Source: Chitinophagaceae bacterium (GTDB lineage Bacteria > Bacteroidota > Bacteroidia > Chitinophagales > Chitinophagaceae). Taken from it: 64,000 nt of DNA. A model generated the notes under the pieces. That model was given only the letters and a program-made list of their open reading frames with translations. It was not told where the DNA came from and ran no database searches. Where the stretch lies: contig JADKJI010000005.1 of NCBI GenBank assembly GCA_016721085.1, forward strand, positions 62,001 through 126,000. The letters run 5' to 3'. The translations under genes were made by a program, and so were the position numbers. Positions 9,724 through 18,054 of the stretch are shown here, piece by piece (within the stretch, counting starts at the first letter, position 1; each line of letters begins with the position of its first letter).

Positions 9724-10006
9724 GCTTGATGCTTGATGCTTGATGCCTAGAGCCTAAAGCTTAAGGCCTAAGGCTTAGTTTTGTCTTTGGCCCGGATGAA
9801 TTTATTTTTTATATCTTGCCGAATGCTTACCCTTTAGCTTGGCTAAAAACTTAATGCTTAATTTTGTCTTCGTCACGGATGTTTTGAGCTTCGACATTTT
9901 GGTAAAATTCATAAGCTTCAGTTCTTAAGGATCAAAGGCAAGAAAGAAAGCTAAGCCTTAAGCCTTAAGCTTTAGGCCCTAGGCATCCAGCATCAAGCAT
10001 TTAGCA
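9724..10006. repeat. inverted pair of GCYTAAR heptamer arrays
   Basis: The 300-base gap between the thioredoxin-like and S4 genes holds a left arm at 9724-9778 (three GCTTGAT words, then heptamers GCCTAAA, GCTTAAG, GCCTAAG) and its reverse complement at about 9951-10006, ending only two bases before the next start codon. The 170-base loop is AT-rich without an evident gene. The same arrangement recurs at 29936-30260, 33440-33748 and 63354-63464. Confidence 0.75.
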
Positions 10007-10008
10007 TC

Positions 10009-10389
10009 ATGCAAGAAAAACTACGACTAGATAAATATCTCTGGGCCATCCGCCTCTTCAAAACCCGAAGTCAGGCTGGTGATGCCTGTGATAAAGGCAA
10101 GATTAAATTCAACGGTGACAATGCCAAGGCTTCACGAACTGTTGTGATTGGAGATGAATATGAAGTGAAGACAGAAGAAAAGAGATGGAGGATAAAAGTT
10201 ACAGGGCTGCTTGAAAAAAGAGTTCAATATTCAGAAGCAATAAAGCATTATACAGATATCACCCCTGCAGAAGAACTGGATCGCATAAAATACCAGGCGG
10301 CAAGCTTCCATACTGGCAAAAGACTAAGCAAAGTGGGAAGACCTACCAAAAAAGAGCGTCGCGACCTCGAAGATTTCACTGATTCTTAA
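10009..10389 (+). CDS. S4 domain RNA-binding protein, Hsp15-like
   Basis: A 126-residue protein with an S4 RNA-binding fold at its N-terminus (LRLDKYLWAIRLFKTRSQA, then DKGKIKFNG and SRTVVIGDEYEV) and a basic C-terminal tail (KRLSKVGRPTKKERRDLEDF). This is the architecture of Hsp15/HslR, which in Escherichia coli rescues stalled 50S subunits carrying a peptidyl-tRNA. Length and tail agree with that family. The start codon sits directly against a heptamer repeat arm, so the promoter must lie inside or beyond the repeat. Confidence 0.88.
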   Translation: MQEKLRLDKYLWAIRLFKTRSQAGDACDKGKIKFNGDNAKASRTVVIGDEYEVKTEEKRWRIKVTGLLEKRVQYSEAIKHYTDITPAEELDRIKYQAASFHTGKRLSKVGRPTKKERRDLEDFTDS

Positions 10390-10423
10390 CAAGCTTTCCA
10401 CCAATTCAGTAAGCAGCCTTATA

Positions 10424-10439
10424 ACTGATAAAAATCAGT
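10424..10439. promoter_or_regulatory. FNR/CRP-like operator before the Hsp20-like gene
   Basis: ACTGAT-AAAA-ATCAGT is a perfect 16-base palindrome resembling the FNR/FixK consensus TTGAT-N4-ATCAA. It is centred about 108 bases before the ATG at 10540. The same CTGAT-N4-ATCAG core recurs at 12890-12903 and 45703-45716. Binding by the nearby receiver-CRP protein is inferred. Confidence 0.6.
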
Positions 10440-10539
10440 ATATAAAGGCCGGCAAGTCATTTTCTCAACCTATCCCTTCAGTTAGTTTTGGAAGAGTAAT
10501 GTGATGTAGTGTTTCTTTTACTCTTTAAAACGATTTGCT

Positions 10540-10959
10540 ATGCTAACAGCTACAATAATCAATAAGAGTATCGGAGAGGTCCCACAGGTAAATACCGAAA
10601 TGGGTAAACTAAGTTCTTTAGAAACTAAAGGCAATCAGGGTGTTGTAAAGATTGAAGCCTCACCCGAAGATTATCTGGTAACATTGGATATACCAGATTT
10701 CAGGAGGGAGGATATCATTCTCCAGACCGACAGCCATGTGCTGTTATTCAGTGCTGGCAACCAGGTACCGATTCCGGATTGTCTCGAATTTGATGGACAA
10801 AGCACGCCATCGCGATGGGAAAAAATGATTTCGTTGCCGGAAGATGCAGATACGCTCTTCATCACGGCACATTATATAAATGGCCAATTAATAATACATG
10901 TACCCCGGAATAACAATCCGGGTTATGATAAAGAAAGAATCACGGTTTATGTTTACTAA
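10540..10959 (+). CDS. Hsp20/alpha-crystallin-like protein, divergent
   Basis: A 139-residue protein whose second half follows the alpha-crystallin pattern: VKIEASPEDYLVTLDIPDFRREDI, then VLLFSAG, a KMISLPEDADTLFITAHYINGQLIIHVPR segment corresponding to the family's LPxxvdxxxixAxyxnGvLxIxiPk signature. The first 40 residues are not conserved. A holdase role for unfolded protein is expected from the family. It lies next to a FNR-like site and heads the low-oxygen block, so it may be made under oxygen limitation. The next gene follows without a gap. Confidence 0.7.
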   Translation: MLTATIINKSIGEVPQVNTEMGKLSSLETKGNQGVVKIEASPEDYLVTLDIPDFRREDIILQTDSHVLLFSAGNQVPIPDCLEFDGQSTPSRWEKMISLPEDADTLFITAHYINGQLIIHVPRNNNPGYDKERITVYVY

Positions 10960-10969
10960 AACGGCACCA

Positions 10970-11365
10970 ATGCATCTCGTTATTACTGCAAACAAGCTGA
11001 TAAAGGATGTGCAGCAGGAATTCACTTCGGCCTTCCCTTACCTGAAAATTGAATTTTTCAGGAATGGAGAAGTACGTAAAGACCGCTACCCAGCCACCAT
11101 GCTTATTGCACAAAACAGATCATTAAAAGATGCCTGGTCTCGCAAAAAAGAAGAAGGTGAATTGGATATCCCGGATACATTAACTGTTGGGGAATTGGAG
11201 AACTTATTTATGGACCGGTTCGGATTATCAGTACAAGTATTCAGACGCTCTGGAAATTTATGGTTGGAAACAACTATGACGGATAACTGGACGCTGAAAC
11301 AACAGAATGATCACGGGAAAGAAATTTCCGCTTCTTATACGAATGAGAAAAAAGGGCTTGATTAG
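10970..11365 (+). CDS. small hypothetical protein, paralogue 1
   Basis: A soluble protein of about 131 residues of unknown function. From the ATG at 10970 it aligns over its whole length with the next gene: MHLVITANKLIKDVQQEFTSAFPYLKIEF against MKLTISNTSYLSDIQKEFNRLFPSWKLEF, and again IPDTLTVGELENLFMDRFGLSVQVFRRSGNLW against the matching C-terminal part of that gene. This alignment supports the 10970 start; in-frame ATGs at 10949 and 10898 would overlap the Hsp20-like gene. It probably shares the FNR-site transcript with the Hsp20-like gene. Confidence 0.65.
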   Translation: MHLVITANKLIKDVQQEFTSAFPYLKIEFFRNGEVRKDRYPATMLIAQNRSLKDAWSRKKEEGELDIPDTLTVGELENLFMDRFGLSVQVFRRSGNLWLETTMTDNWTLKQQNDHGKEISASYTNEKKGLD

Positions 11366-11413
11366 CAGGGTAAGATTATAATGCAGAGAAATTTAATAAA
11401 GAAGCCATTGGTC

Positions 11414-11758
11414 ATGAAACTCACTATCAGCAATACGAGTTACCTAAGTGATATTCAGAAAGAATTCAACCGCCTCTTTCCATCCTGGAAATTGGAATTC
11501 GCTTTTAAAGGAAATGAACAATTGAATTTATCTGCCAGCCATAAAGGCTCATTCCCCTTTGTTAGGATAAACGAGTTGTGTAAAGAATGCAGCACAACTA
11601 CCGATATCAATATCGAAGATTCAATGACAGCAGAAGAAGTGGAACATCTATTCCTGAATAAATTCAAATTGCCCGTTTCCCTTTTTATTAAAAAAGGGGC
11701 CTACTGGATGAAAAGCTCCATCAGGAATAAAAAACCATTAAACGCTTCCTTCGATTAA
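11414..11758 (+). CDS. small hypothetical protein, paralogue 2
   Basis: A 114-residue soluble protein, clearly a diverged tandem copy of the gene before it (shared pattern of QKEFNxxFPxxKxEF near the start and a VEHLFLNKFKLPVSLF segment near the end). Function unknown; no catalytic or metal motif is visible, although two cysteines (LCKEC) occur in this copy only. An in-frame ATG at 11381 is an alternative start. It meets the regulator gene on the other strand tail to tail, with a 4-base overlap. Confidence 0.65.
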   Translation: MKLTISNTSYLSDIQKEFNRLFPSWKLEFAFKGNEQLNLSASHKGSFPFVRINELCKECSTTTDINIEDSMTAEEVEHLFLNKFKLPVSLFIKKGAYWMKSSIRNKKPLNASFD

Positions 11759-12810
11759 TAAAGAAGATTCTTTAATTTATCGGCATTCAGAATCCTGATC
11801 TTTCCTTCTCTTATCTCCAATAAATTTTCAGATTTGAAATCGCTTAATGTGCGAATGAGCGACTCTGTGGCAGTTCCCACATACTGGGCAATGTCTTCGC
11901 GGGAAATATCTATCTGTTGTAAGCCAGATTCCTTGTTGAATTTCTCATGGATATCCACTAATGCTTTTGCTACACGTTTACGAAGAGAATCATATGCCAG
12001 ATGCAATAATCTTTCTTCCTTCTCTTTTACATCGTGAGTGATAAGCTTGATGAACTTACCGGCAATATTGATATCCTTATACACTAATTGCAGAAAATCA
12101 TCTTTTGGAATCATTACTACTTCAGCATCTTCCAAAACTTCTGATGTATCGTCGTAACTATTGTTTTCTAACAACGCAGTATATCCCATATAATCACCCG
12201 GGCTATAAAGATTTGTGATATACTCTTTTCCATCTTCATGAACTTTGAAAGTCTTCACCTTACCGTTCTTAAGGAAATAGAGATACTTTGGTCTTTTACC
12301 TTCTGAATATATCAGTTGTTTTTTGGAATGGTGTTCACTGTCGTAATTATCAGGATTCAATTCCATGAGGCCGCTGCTATTCAGGTCCTTCATCAAATCG
12401 TTGATTCCTTTTTCTCCATGAGCATACTGATCCATCAATATAGCCGTCTTCTTCAATCTTATTTCTATAGCTCGCAGTAATTCAAGATCATCAAATGGTT
12501 TGGTGATATAATCATCGGCTCCCATTTCCATTCCTTTCCTGAAATCACTTCTCTCTGTTTTTGCAGTCAGGAATATGAAAGGAATGCCTTCTGTAGCTGG
12601 ATTCATCTTTAGGAGATGGAGAACTCCATATCCGTCCAGATCGGGCATCATAATATCACATACAATCAGGTCTGGCTTCTCATGCATGGCTATTTCAACC
12701 CCTTTCTTACCGTTTTCAGCTGTAAAGGTCTTATAACCAGCTAAAACGAGGATTTCAGCTGTATTTTCTCTGATATCAGTATTATCGTCTATTACAAGTA
12801 TTTTTTTCAT
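11755..12810 (-). CDS. response regulator with CRP/FNR-type output domains
   Basis: A 351-residue fusion. Residues 1-120 are a CheY-like receiver with acidic D8/D9, phospho-acceptor D52 (VCDIMMPD), T82 and K104 (TKPF). Residues from about 150 to 255 form a cyclic-nucleotide-binding-type beta roll, and the end is a winged HTH with recognition segment DIAQYVGTATESLIRTLSDF, comparable to the E--SR region of FNR. The cysteines that hold the FNR iron-sulfur cluster are absent, so oxygen sensing would have to reach it through phosphorylation. The frame is open to 12912, but the receiver begins at the ATG at 12810 (MKKILVIDD). It is divergent from ccoI with a FNR-like palindrome between them, fitting autoregulation and control of the cbb3 genes. 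Confidence 0.88.
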   Translation of the reverse strand: MKKILVIDDNTDIRENTAEILVLAGYKTFTAENGKKGVEIAMHEKPDLIVCDIMMPDLDGYGVLHLLKMNPATEGIPFIFLTAKTERSDFRKGMEMGADDYITKPFDDLELLRAIEIRLKKTAILMDQYAHGEKGINDLMKDLNSSGLMELNPDNYDSEHHSKKQLIYSEGKRPKYLYFLKNGKVKTFKVHEDGKEYITNLYSPGDYMGYTALLENNSYDDTSEVLEDAEVVMIPKDDFLQLVYKDINIAGKFIKLITHDVKEKEERLLHLAYDSLRKRVAKALVDIHEKFNKESGLQQIDISREDIAQYVGTATESLIRTLSDFKSENLLEIREGKIRILNADKLKNLLY

Positions 12811-12889
12811 GAGCGTCAGTGAATTAGCAATACAATTTAAGGAACTGGCCAAAGATAGAAATAAAAAATAAGGATGCCTTAGCCATAAT

Positions 12890-12903
12890 CTGATAAATAT
12901 CAG
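12890..12903. promoter_or_regulatory. FNR/CRP-like operator between the regulator and ccoI
   Basis: CTGAT-AAAT-ATCAG is a perfect palindrome in the 162-base divergent region. It is about 80 bases before the regulator start (12810) and 70 bases before ccoI (12973), a spacing suitable for acting on either. Same core as at 10425-10438. Confidence 0.65.
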
Positions 12904-12972
12904 GGTTTCCACTGAGTCGCCTCATGCCCAACAATAGCCTCCAAAGATACCTTAGCGGAAATTTGAAAAGCT

Positions 12973-15372
12973 ATGTCGTCAACTGCCGTTCATCAACAAT
13001 TAACCTGCTTCCATTGCGGAGAAGATTGTGCCAACGACAAGATAATGTTGGAACAAAAGGTTTTTTGCTGTGATGGCTGCAAGATGGTGTTTCAACTTTT
13101 AAATCAAAACGGACTTTGCGAATATTATAACCTCAATGAAAAACCCGGTATCAGCCAAAGGCAGCCTATTAGAAGGGATAAGTTCGCTTTTCTGGAAGAC
13201 CCGAAAATGCAAGATAAATTGGTGCATTTCAGGGATAACACACAAACACATATTACTTTCTACCTCCCTCAGGTACATTGCAGCAGCTGCCTGTATCTCT
13301 TAGAAAACCTTCACCATATAGAACCCGGAGTTATCAGCTCAAAAGTAAATTTCACATCGAAAGAAGTGACACTTGTATTTGATGAAAATCAAATCAGTTT
13401 ACGAGAAACAGCAGAGTTGCTTACAAGCATAGGCTATGAGCCTTATATAAGCCTGAATGATCTTAAGAATGAAAAGCCAAGGATTAAAAGAAGCATGATC
13501 ATTCAATTGGGGGTGGCCGGCTTTTGTTTCTCCAATATCATGTTGTTGAGTTTCCCTGAATACCTGGGATTGGCAGATGCTGATATGGGTCTTCAGTCTG
13601 TTTTCAGGAACCTGAGCTTTGCATTAGCCTTACCTGTATTTTTCTATAGCGCCATCCCTTTCTATACAAGCGGCTGGAAGGGACTAAAACATAAATTTCT
13701 CAATATTGACGCCCCAATTGCATTAGCAATAATTGTAACCTTCGGAAGAAGTGTATATGAAGTATTGAGCGGTACAGGATCGGGGTACTTCGATTCTATG
13801 ACCGGTATCGTGTTCTTTATGTTAGTGGGAAGGGTTTTGCAAGACAAGACCTATCAGCAACTTTCCTTTGAAAGGGATTATACTTCCTATTTTCCGATTG
13901 CTGTTACTGTTGTAAAGGATAATAAAGAGATTCCAACCGCTTTACCTGATATAAAAACCGGTGATACGCTTTTAATTCATAGTGAAGAACTGATTCCTGC
14001 CGATGGTATTCTAACCAGAGGAAAGGCGCTAATTGATTATAGCTTTGTAACCGGGGAATCCATTCCTGTTTCCAAAGAAATGGGTGAGATAATTTATGCT
14101 GGTGGAAAGCAAACTGGCGCGAATATAGAATTGCTGGTAATTAAAGAAGTGGCACAAAGTTATCTGACCAGTTTATGGGCAGGTGATCAATTCAAGAAAT
14201 CTTCCGAAACAAAAAGCATTTCATTCGTACACCTGCTTAGCCGCTATTTCACCCTGATATTATTCAGTATTGCTACCATTGCAGCTATCTATTGGAGCTT
14301 TCACGACAGTACCAAAGTATGGAATGTAATAACTGCCGTACTTATTGTAGCCTGTCCTTGTGCATTGCTTCTTTCCAATACATTTACCAATGGAAATATC
14401 CTGAGGATCTTAGGCAGGAATAAATTCTACTTACGTAATGCACAGGTTATAGAAGACATCGCCCATATCGATCATTTTGTATTCGACAAGACCGGCACAA
14501 TCACTACCACCAAAGAACAGGAAGTGGTATATGAGGGTGTAAAACTTTCCTGGATGCAGGAAAGAGCTATTGCTGCATTAGCTGCACAAAGCAACCATCC
14601 ATTAAGCAAAGCGATTTCGAGTTTCTATAAATCTCCGGAACAATTACCAGAGGTAACCTCCTTCATAGAAACTGCTGGAAAAGGAACTGAAGCAGTTGTG
14701 CATGGACAGCTCATTAGTTTGGGTTCGAAATCTTACATAACAGGAAGTAACGAAAAATATAATCCAGTAACCCAGGTATGGCTGGCCATAGAGAAAGAGC
14801 CAGTGGGTTATTTTTCAATTCGCAACCATTACCGGGAAGCTGTTGCTCCACTATTAAAAGCACTTGGAAACAAATATAAAATATCTGTAATATCTGGAGA
14901 TAATGCTGCTGAACAGCAGAATCTGGTTAAGCTTCTTGGAAACGATGCCACGCTTCTTTTTAACCAGCAGCCTGCACAAAAACTACAATACATACAGCAA
15001 CTACAACAAGGCGGAGCCAAAGTGATGATGATTGGAGACGGCCTTAACGATGCTGGAGCCTTAAAGCAAAGCCAGGTGGGTATTGCTCTTACTGAAGACA
15101 GTAACAATTTCACACCTGCGAGTGATGCCATTTTGGAAGCCAGTCAGTTATCAAAATTCATGAAACTTTTATGGCTCTGTAAAGCAAACAAGAAAATTGT
15201 AATGGCAGCCTTTGTGCTGTCAATCCTATACAATATCGTAGGTATTTCTTTTGCCGTTCAGGGAATGTTATCCCCAATGGTAGCCGCAATACTAATGCCT
15301 GTTAGTTCGCTGAGCATTTTACTGGTCACTTTTGGTAGCAGTAACCTCTCGGCACGCCTTATGAAACTATAG
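12973..15372 (+). CDS. ccoI: copper-translocating P-type ATPase of cbb3 assembly (CcoI/FixI)
   Basis: A P1B-type ATPase that moves copper across the inner membrane for the CuB site of cbb3 oxidase. The N-terminus has a cysteine-rich metal-binding segment (C12, C15, C19, then FCCDGC near 32-36), followed by an HMA-like domain with CSSC at 103-106. Eight hydrophobic helices are visible. TGES actuator motif, CPC ion site (VACPCALLLS, about residue 460), phosphorylation motif DKTGT (about 504), and GDGLNDAGAL hinge motif are all present. The 799-residue length with the extra N-terminal Cys-rich domain is the usual form in Bacteroidota. It leads the cco gene set, 117 bases before ccoS. Confidence 0.93.
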   Translation: MSSTAVHQQLTCFHCGEDCANDKIMLEQKVFCCDGCKMVFQLLNQNGLCEYYNLNEKPGISQRQPIRRDKFAFLEDPKMQDKLVHFRDNTQTHITFYLPQVHCSSCLYLLENLHHIEPGVISSKVNFTSKEVTLVFDENQISLRETAELLTSIGYEPYISLNDLKNEKPRIKRSMIIQLGVAGFCFSNIMLLSFPEYLGLADADMGLQSVFRNLSFALALPVFFYSAIPFYTSGWKGLKHKFLNIDAPIALAIIVTFGRSVYEVLSGTGSGYFDSMTGIVFFMLVGRVLQDKTYQQLSFERDYTSYFPIAVTVVKDNKEIPTALPDIKTGDTLLIHSEELIPADGILTRGKALIDYSFVTGESIPVSKEMGEIIYAGGKQTGANIELLVIKEVAQSYLTSLWAGDQFKKSSETKSISFVHLLSRYFTLILFSIATIAAIYWSFHDSTKVWNVITAVLIVACPCALLLSNTFTNGNILRILGRNKFYLRNAQVIEDIAHIDHFVFDKTGTITTTKEQEVVYEGVKLSWMQERAIAALAAQSNHPLSKAISSFYKSPEQLPEVTSFIETAGKGTEAVVHGQLISLGSKSYITGSNEKYNPVTQVWLAIEKEPVGYFSIRNHYREAVAPLLKALGNKYKISVISGDNAAEQQNLVKLLGNDATLLFNQQPAQKLQYIQQLQQGGAKVMMIGDGLNDAGALKQSQVGIALTEDSNNFTPASDAILEASQLSKFMKLLWLCKANKKIVMAAFVLSILYNIVGISFAVQGMLSPMVAAILMPVSSLSILLVTFGSSNLSARLMKL

Positions 15373-15427
15373 TGTGAGGGGTATTCAAAACCCTATGAGC
15401 AGAATCATTTTTTCCATTGAGGTCTGT

Positions 15428-15442
15428 CATGACAATGTCATG
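15428..15442. promoter_or_regulatory. perfect palindrome before ccoS
   Basis: CATGACA-A-TGTCATG is a perfect 15-base palindrome in the 117-base ccoI-ccoS gap. Closer to ccoS, TTGA-AATAAA-TCAA at 15469-15482 resembles a FNR half-site pair but ends only eight bases before the start codon, so it may be chance or a repressor site. Confidence 0.35.
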
Positions 15443-15489
15443 CCCTGCCGGATATTTTTACGCGGTTTTTGAAATAAATCAAATGAGTT

Positions 15490-15660
15490 ATGAGTGCCAT
15501 TATCATCCTGCTTTTCGCCAGTATTTCTGTAGCCGCCCTTTTCCTGGGAGCCTTTTTATGGAGTGTAAAGAGTGGACAGTACGATGATGAAATGTCGCCA
15601 CCCATCCGCATGTTATTCGATCACAAACCCGCTGAAACCAAAGAAGAGACAAACATTTAA
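15490..15660 (+). CDS. ccoS: cbb3 oxidase assembly protein CcoS
   Basis: A 56-residue protein: one membrane helix (IIILLFASISVAALFLGAFLW), then WSVKSGQYDDEMSPPIRMLF. This matches CcoS, a small single-helix factor needed for cofactor insertion into cbb3 oxidase; the GQYDDxxxPxxRML sequence is the family signature. The ATG at 15490 is preceded by an out-of-frame ATG at 15483. It stands between ccoI and ccoNO, the standard position. Confidence 0.92.
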   Translation: MSAIIILLFASISVAALFLGAFLWSVKSGQYDDEMSPPIRMLFDHKPAETKEETNI

Positions 15661-15689
15661 CCAAAACCAATCATAGAAACTACACGAGT

Positions 15690-17828
15690 ATGCAAGTTGA
15701 AAAGTACTATTACGACAACAAAATTGTAAAGGCATTTGCATATGCCACCATGCTATTCGGCATCGTGGGTATGCTGGTCGGCTTACTGGTAGCAATTCAA
15801 TTCTACCTTCCTGCCGCCACTTTCAATTTTGCCCCAACCACGTTTGGCCGCCTTCGACCCCTACACACCAACGCAGTGATATTTGCCTTCGTTGGTAACT
15901 GTATGTTTATGGGGATTTATTATTCTCTTCAACGCTTAACTAAAGCCCGGATGTTCAGTGATACACTGAGCTGGATTCATTTCTGGGGATGGCAAGCAAT
16001 CATTGCGTCTGCTGCAATTACACTTTTACTGGGATATACAACCGGTAAGGAATATGCAGAGTTGGAATGGCCAATCGACATCGCTATTACATTAATTTGG
16101 GTTGTATTCGGAATTAACATGTTCGGAACCATCTTGAAACGCAGGGAACGCCATCTGTATGTTGCTATCTGGTTCTATATAGCTACATGGGTTACTGTAG
16201 CGATGCTACATATTGTTAACTCAATTGAGATACCGGTTACTTTATTTAAAAGCTATAGCTGGTATGCAGGTGTTCAGGATGCATTGGTTCAGTGGTGGTA
16301 CGGTCATAATGCTGTTGCCTTCTTCCTGACTACCCCTATCCTGGGTATCATGTACTACTTCCTTCCTAAAGCAGCTAACAGGCCCGTTTATTCGTACCGA
16401 CTTTCTATTATCCACTTCTGGGCGCTGATCTTCCTTTATATCTGGGCTGGTCCGCACCATCTTCTTTATACTTCATTACCCGACTGGGCCCAATCACTGG
16501 GTTCTGTATTCTCTATCATGCTCATCTTCCCAAGCTGGGGAGGTATGCTGAACGGATTGTTCACACTCCGTGGAGCGTGGGATAAAGTTCGAGAAGAGCC
16601 AGTTTTAAAATTCTTTGTTGTAGCCGTAACCTGTTATGGTATGTCTACACTGGAAGGACCATTATTAAGTATCAAGAGCATTAATGCAATTTCTCACTTT
16701 ACTGACTGGACTATCGCCCACGTGCATATTGGTGCTATGGGTTGGAATGGTTTTATGGCCTTTGGTCTTATTTACTTCCTGGTTCCAAAAATGTGGAATA
16801 CCAGTTTGTATAGTAAGAAGCTGGCTACAAACCATTTCTGGTTAGGTACAATCGGTATCGTTATCTATGCGATCCCAATGTACTGGGCTGGTTTTACACA
16901 AGCACAAATGTGGAAGACCTTTACTGAAGAAGGAACATTGAAATTCCAGTTCCTTGAAACAGTTACCCATATCATTCCAATGTATGTTACCCGTAGCATT
17001 GGTGGTGTATTATACCTTGTAGGAGCATTGATGATGGTTTATAATGTGATCAAGACAATTGCGAAAGGAAGCTTTATTGCTAACGAAGCAGCAGAAGCAG
17101 CTCCATTGGTGAAGAATGAAAATCATGGTCGCGAATACTGGCATAGGGTTATTGAAAGAAAACCTTTGATGATGTTAGTAGTGAGCTTGATTCTTGTTGC
17201 TATTGGCGGTTTGCTTGAATTGATTCCTACTTTCCTTGTTAAGTCTAATATACCAACCATTGCACAGGTTAAACCATATACTCCGCTTGAATTGCAAGGT
17301 AGTGATATTTATGTTAGAGAAGGTTGTTATACCTGTCACTCACAAATGATTCGTCCATTCCGTGATGAAGTTGCCCGTTATGGAGAATACTCAAAAGCTG
17401 GCGAATTCGTTTATGACCATCCATTCCAATGGGGAAGTAAGCGTACAGGTCCGGATTTGGCCCGTGAAGGTGTAGGTCGTTTGAAAAAAACAGATAGCTG
17501 GCATTATAACCACTTCTTAGACCCACGCCTGATGTCTCCTGGTTCTATCATGCCATCATATGTTTTCTTATTGGAAAATACTCTTGATACTTCAAGTACA
17601 GCAGCTAAAATAAGTGCTATGCGTACAATCGGAGTACCATATCCAGAAGGTTATGAGCAAATAGCCAATAAGGAACTTATGACACAGGCAAACGGTATCA
17701 GGATCGGTTTGAAAATGGATAAGATAGAAACCCCAGCCATTGCAGAAGTAGTGGCCCTGATTGCCTATCTGCAACGTCTCGGTAAGGACATCAGTACCGT
17801 TCCAAAAGAACCCACTGCATCCAAATAA
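15690..17828 (+). CDS. ccoNO: cbb3 cytochrome c oxidase, fused subunits I and II (CcoNO)
   Basis: A 712-residue fusion. The first about 480 residues are the catalytic haem-copper subunit with twelve or more hydrophobic helices and the family histidines (RPLHTNAVIFAF for a haem ligand, WWYGHNAVAFFL and WAGPHHLLYT for CuB, ISHFTDWTIAHVHIGAMGW for the two haem-binding His). After a linker and another membrane helix comes CcoO with one haem c site CYTCH at about residue 547, followed by SQMIRPFRDEVARYGEYS and GPDLAREG. CcoN-CcoO fusion is common in Bacteroidota. The enzyme reduces oxygen at low concentration and pumps protons. It sits 29 bases after ccoS and 41 before ccoQ. Confidence 0.95.
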   Translation: MQVEKYYYDNKIVKAFAYATMLFGIVGMLVGLLVAIQFYLPAATFNFAPTTFGRLRPLHTNAVIFAFVGNCMFMGIYYSLQRLTKARMFSDTLSWIHFWGWQAIIASAAITLLLGYTTGKEYAELEWPIDIAITLIWVVFGINMFGTILKRRERHLYVAIWFYIATWVTVAMLHIVNSIEIPVTLFKSYSWYAGVQDALVQWWYGHNAVAFFLTTPILGIMYYFLPKAANRPVYSYRLSIIHFWALIFLYIWAGPHHLLYTSLPDWAQSLGSVFSIMLIFPSWGGMLNGLFTLRGAWDKVREEPVLKFFVVAVTCYGMSTLEGPLLSIKSINAISHFTDWTIAHVHIGAMGWNGFMAFGLIYFLVPKMWNTSLYSKKLATNHFWLGTIGIVIYAIPMYWAGFTQAQMWKTFTEEGTLKFQFLETVTHIIPMYVTRSIGGVLYLVGALMMVYNVIKTIAKGSFIANEAAEAAPLVKNENHGREYWHRVIERKPLMMLVVSLILVAIGGLLELIPTFLVKSNIPTIAQVKPYTPLELQGSDIYVREGCYTCHSQMIRPFRDEVARYGEYSKAGEFVYDHPFQWGSKRTGPDLAREGVGRLKKTDSWHYNHFLDPRLMSPGSIMPSYVFLLENTLDTSSTAAKISAMRTIGVPYPEGYEQIANKELMTQANGIRIGLKMDKIETPAIAEVVALIAYLQRLGKDISTVPKEPTASK

Positions 17829-17869
17829 AAAAACATCATTACAAAGCCTAAAAGTTCGGAGGATATAAT

Positions 17870-18028
17870 ATGAAATTCGTTCACTATCTCGACAAGATCA
17901 CCAACATCAACATATATGCCTTTACATCGTTCGGCATATTCGCCTTCGTATTCATCGTGATGCTGGTATACGTATTCAAGACAGATAAGAAAACGTTTCA
18001 GGAAATCAGCCGCATTCCATTAGACTAA
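17870..18028 (+). CDS. ccoQ: cbb3 oxidase small subunit CcoQ-like
   Basis: A 52-residue single-helix protein (FTSFGIFAFVFIVMLVYVFKTDKKTFQEISRIPLD) placed between the catalytic subunit and CcoP. Size, helix position and the charged cytoplasmic tail fit CcoQ, which stabilises the oxidase complex. A good ribosome binding site (CGGAGG) ends eight bases before the ATG, unusual for this genome and in favour of real translation. Assignment rests on position and shape more than on sequence. Confidence 0.85.
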   Translation: MKFVHYLDKITNINIYAFTSFGIFAFVFIVMLVYVFKTDKKTFQEISRIPLD

Positions 18029-18054
18029 ACCAACATTAACTTAAAACTATCCAT

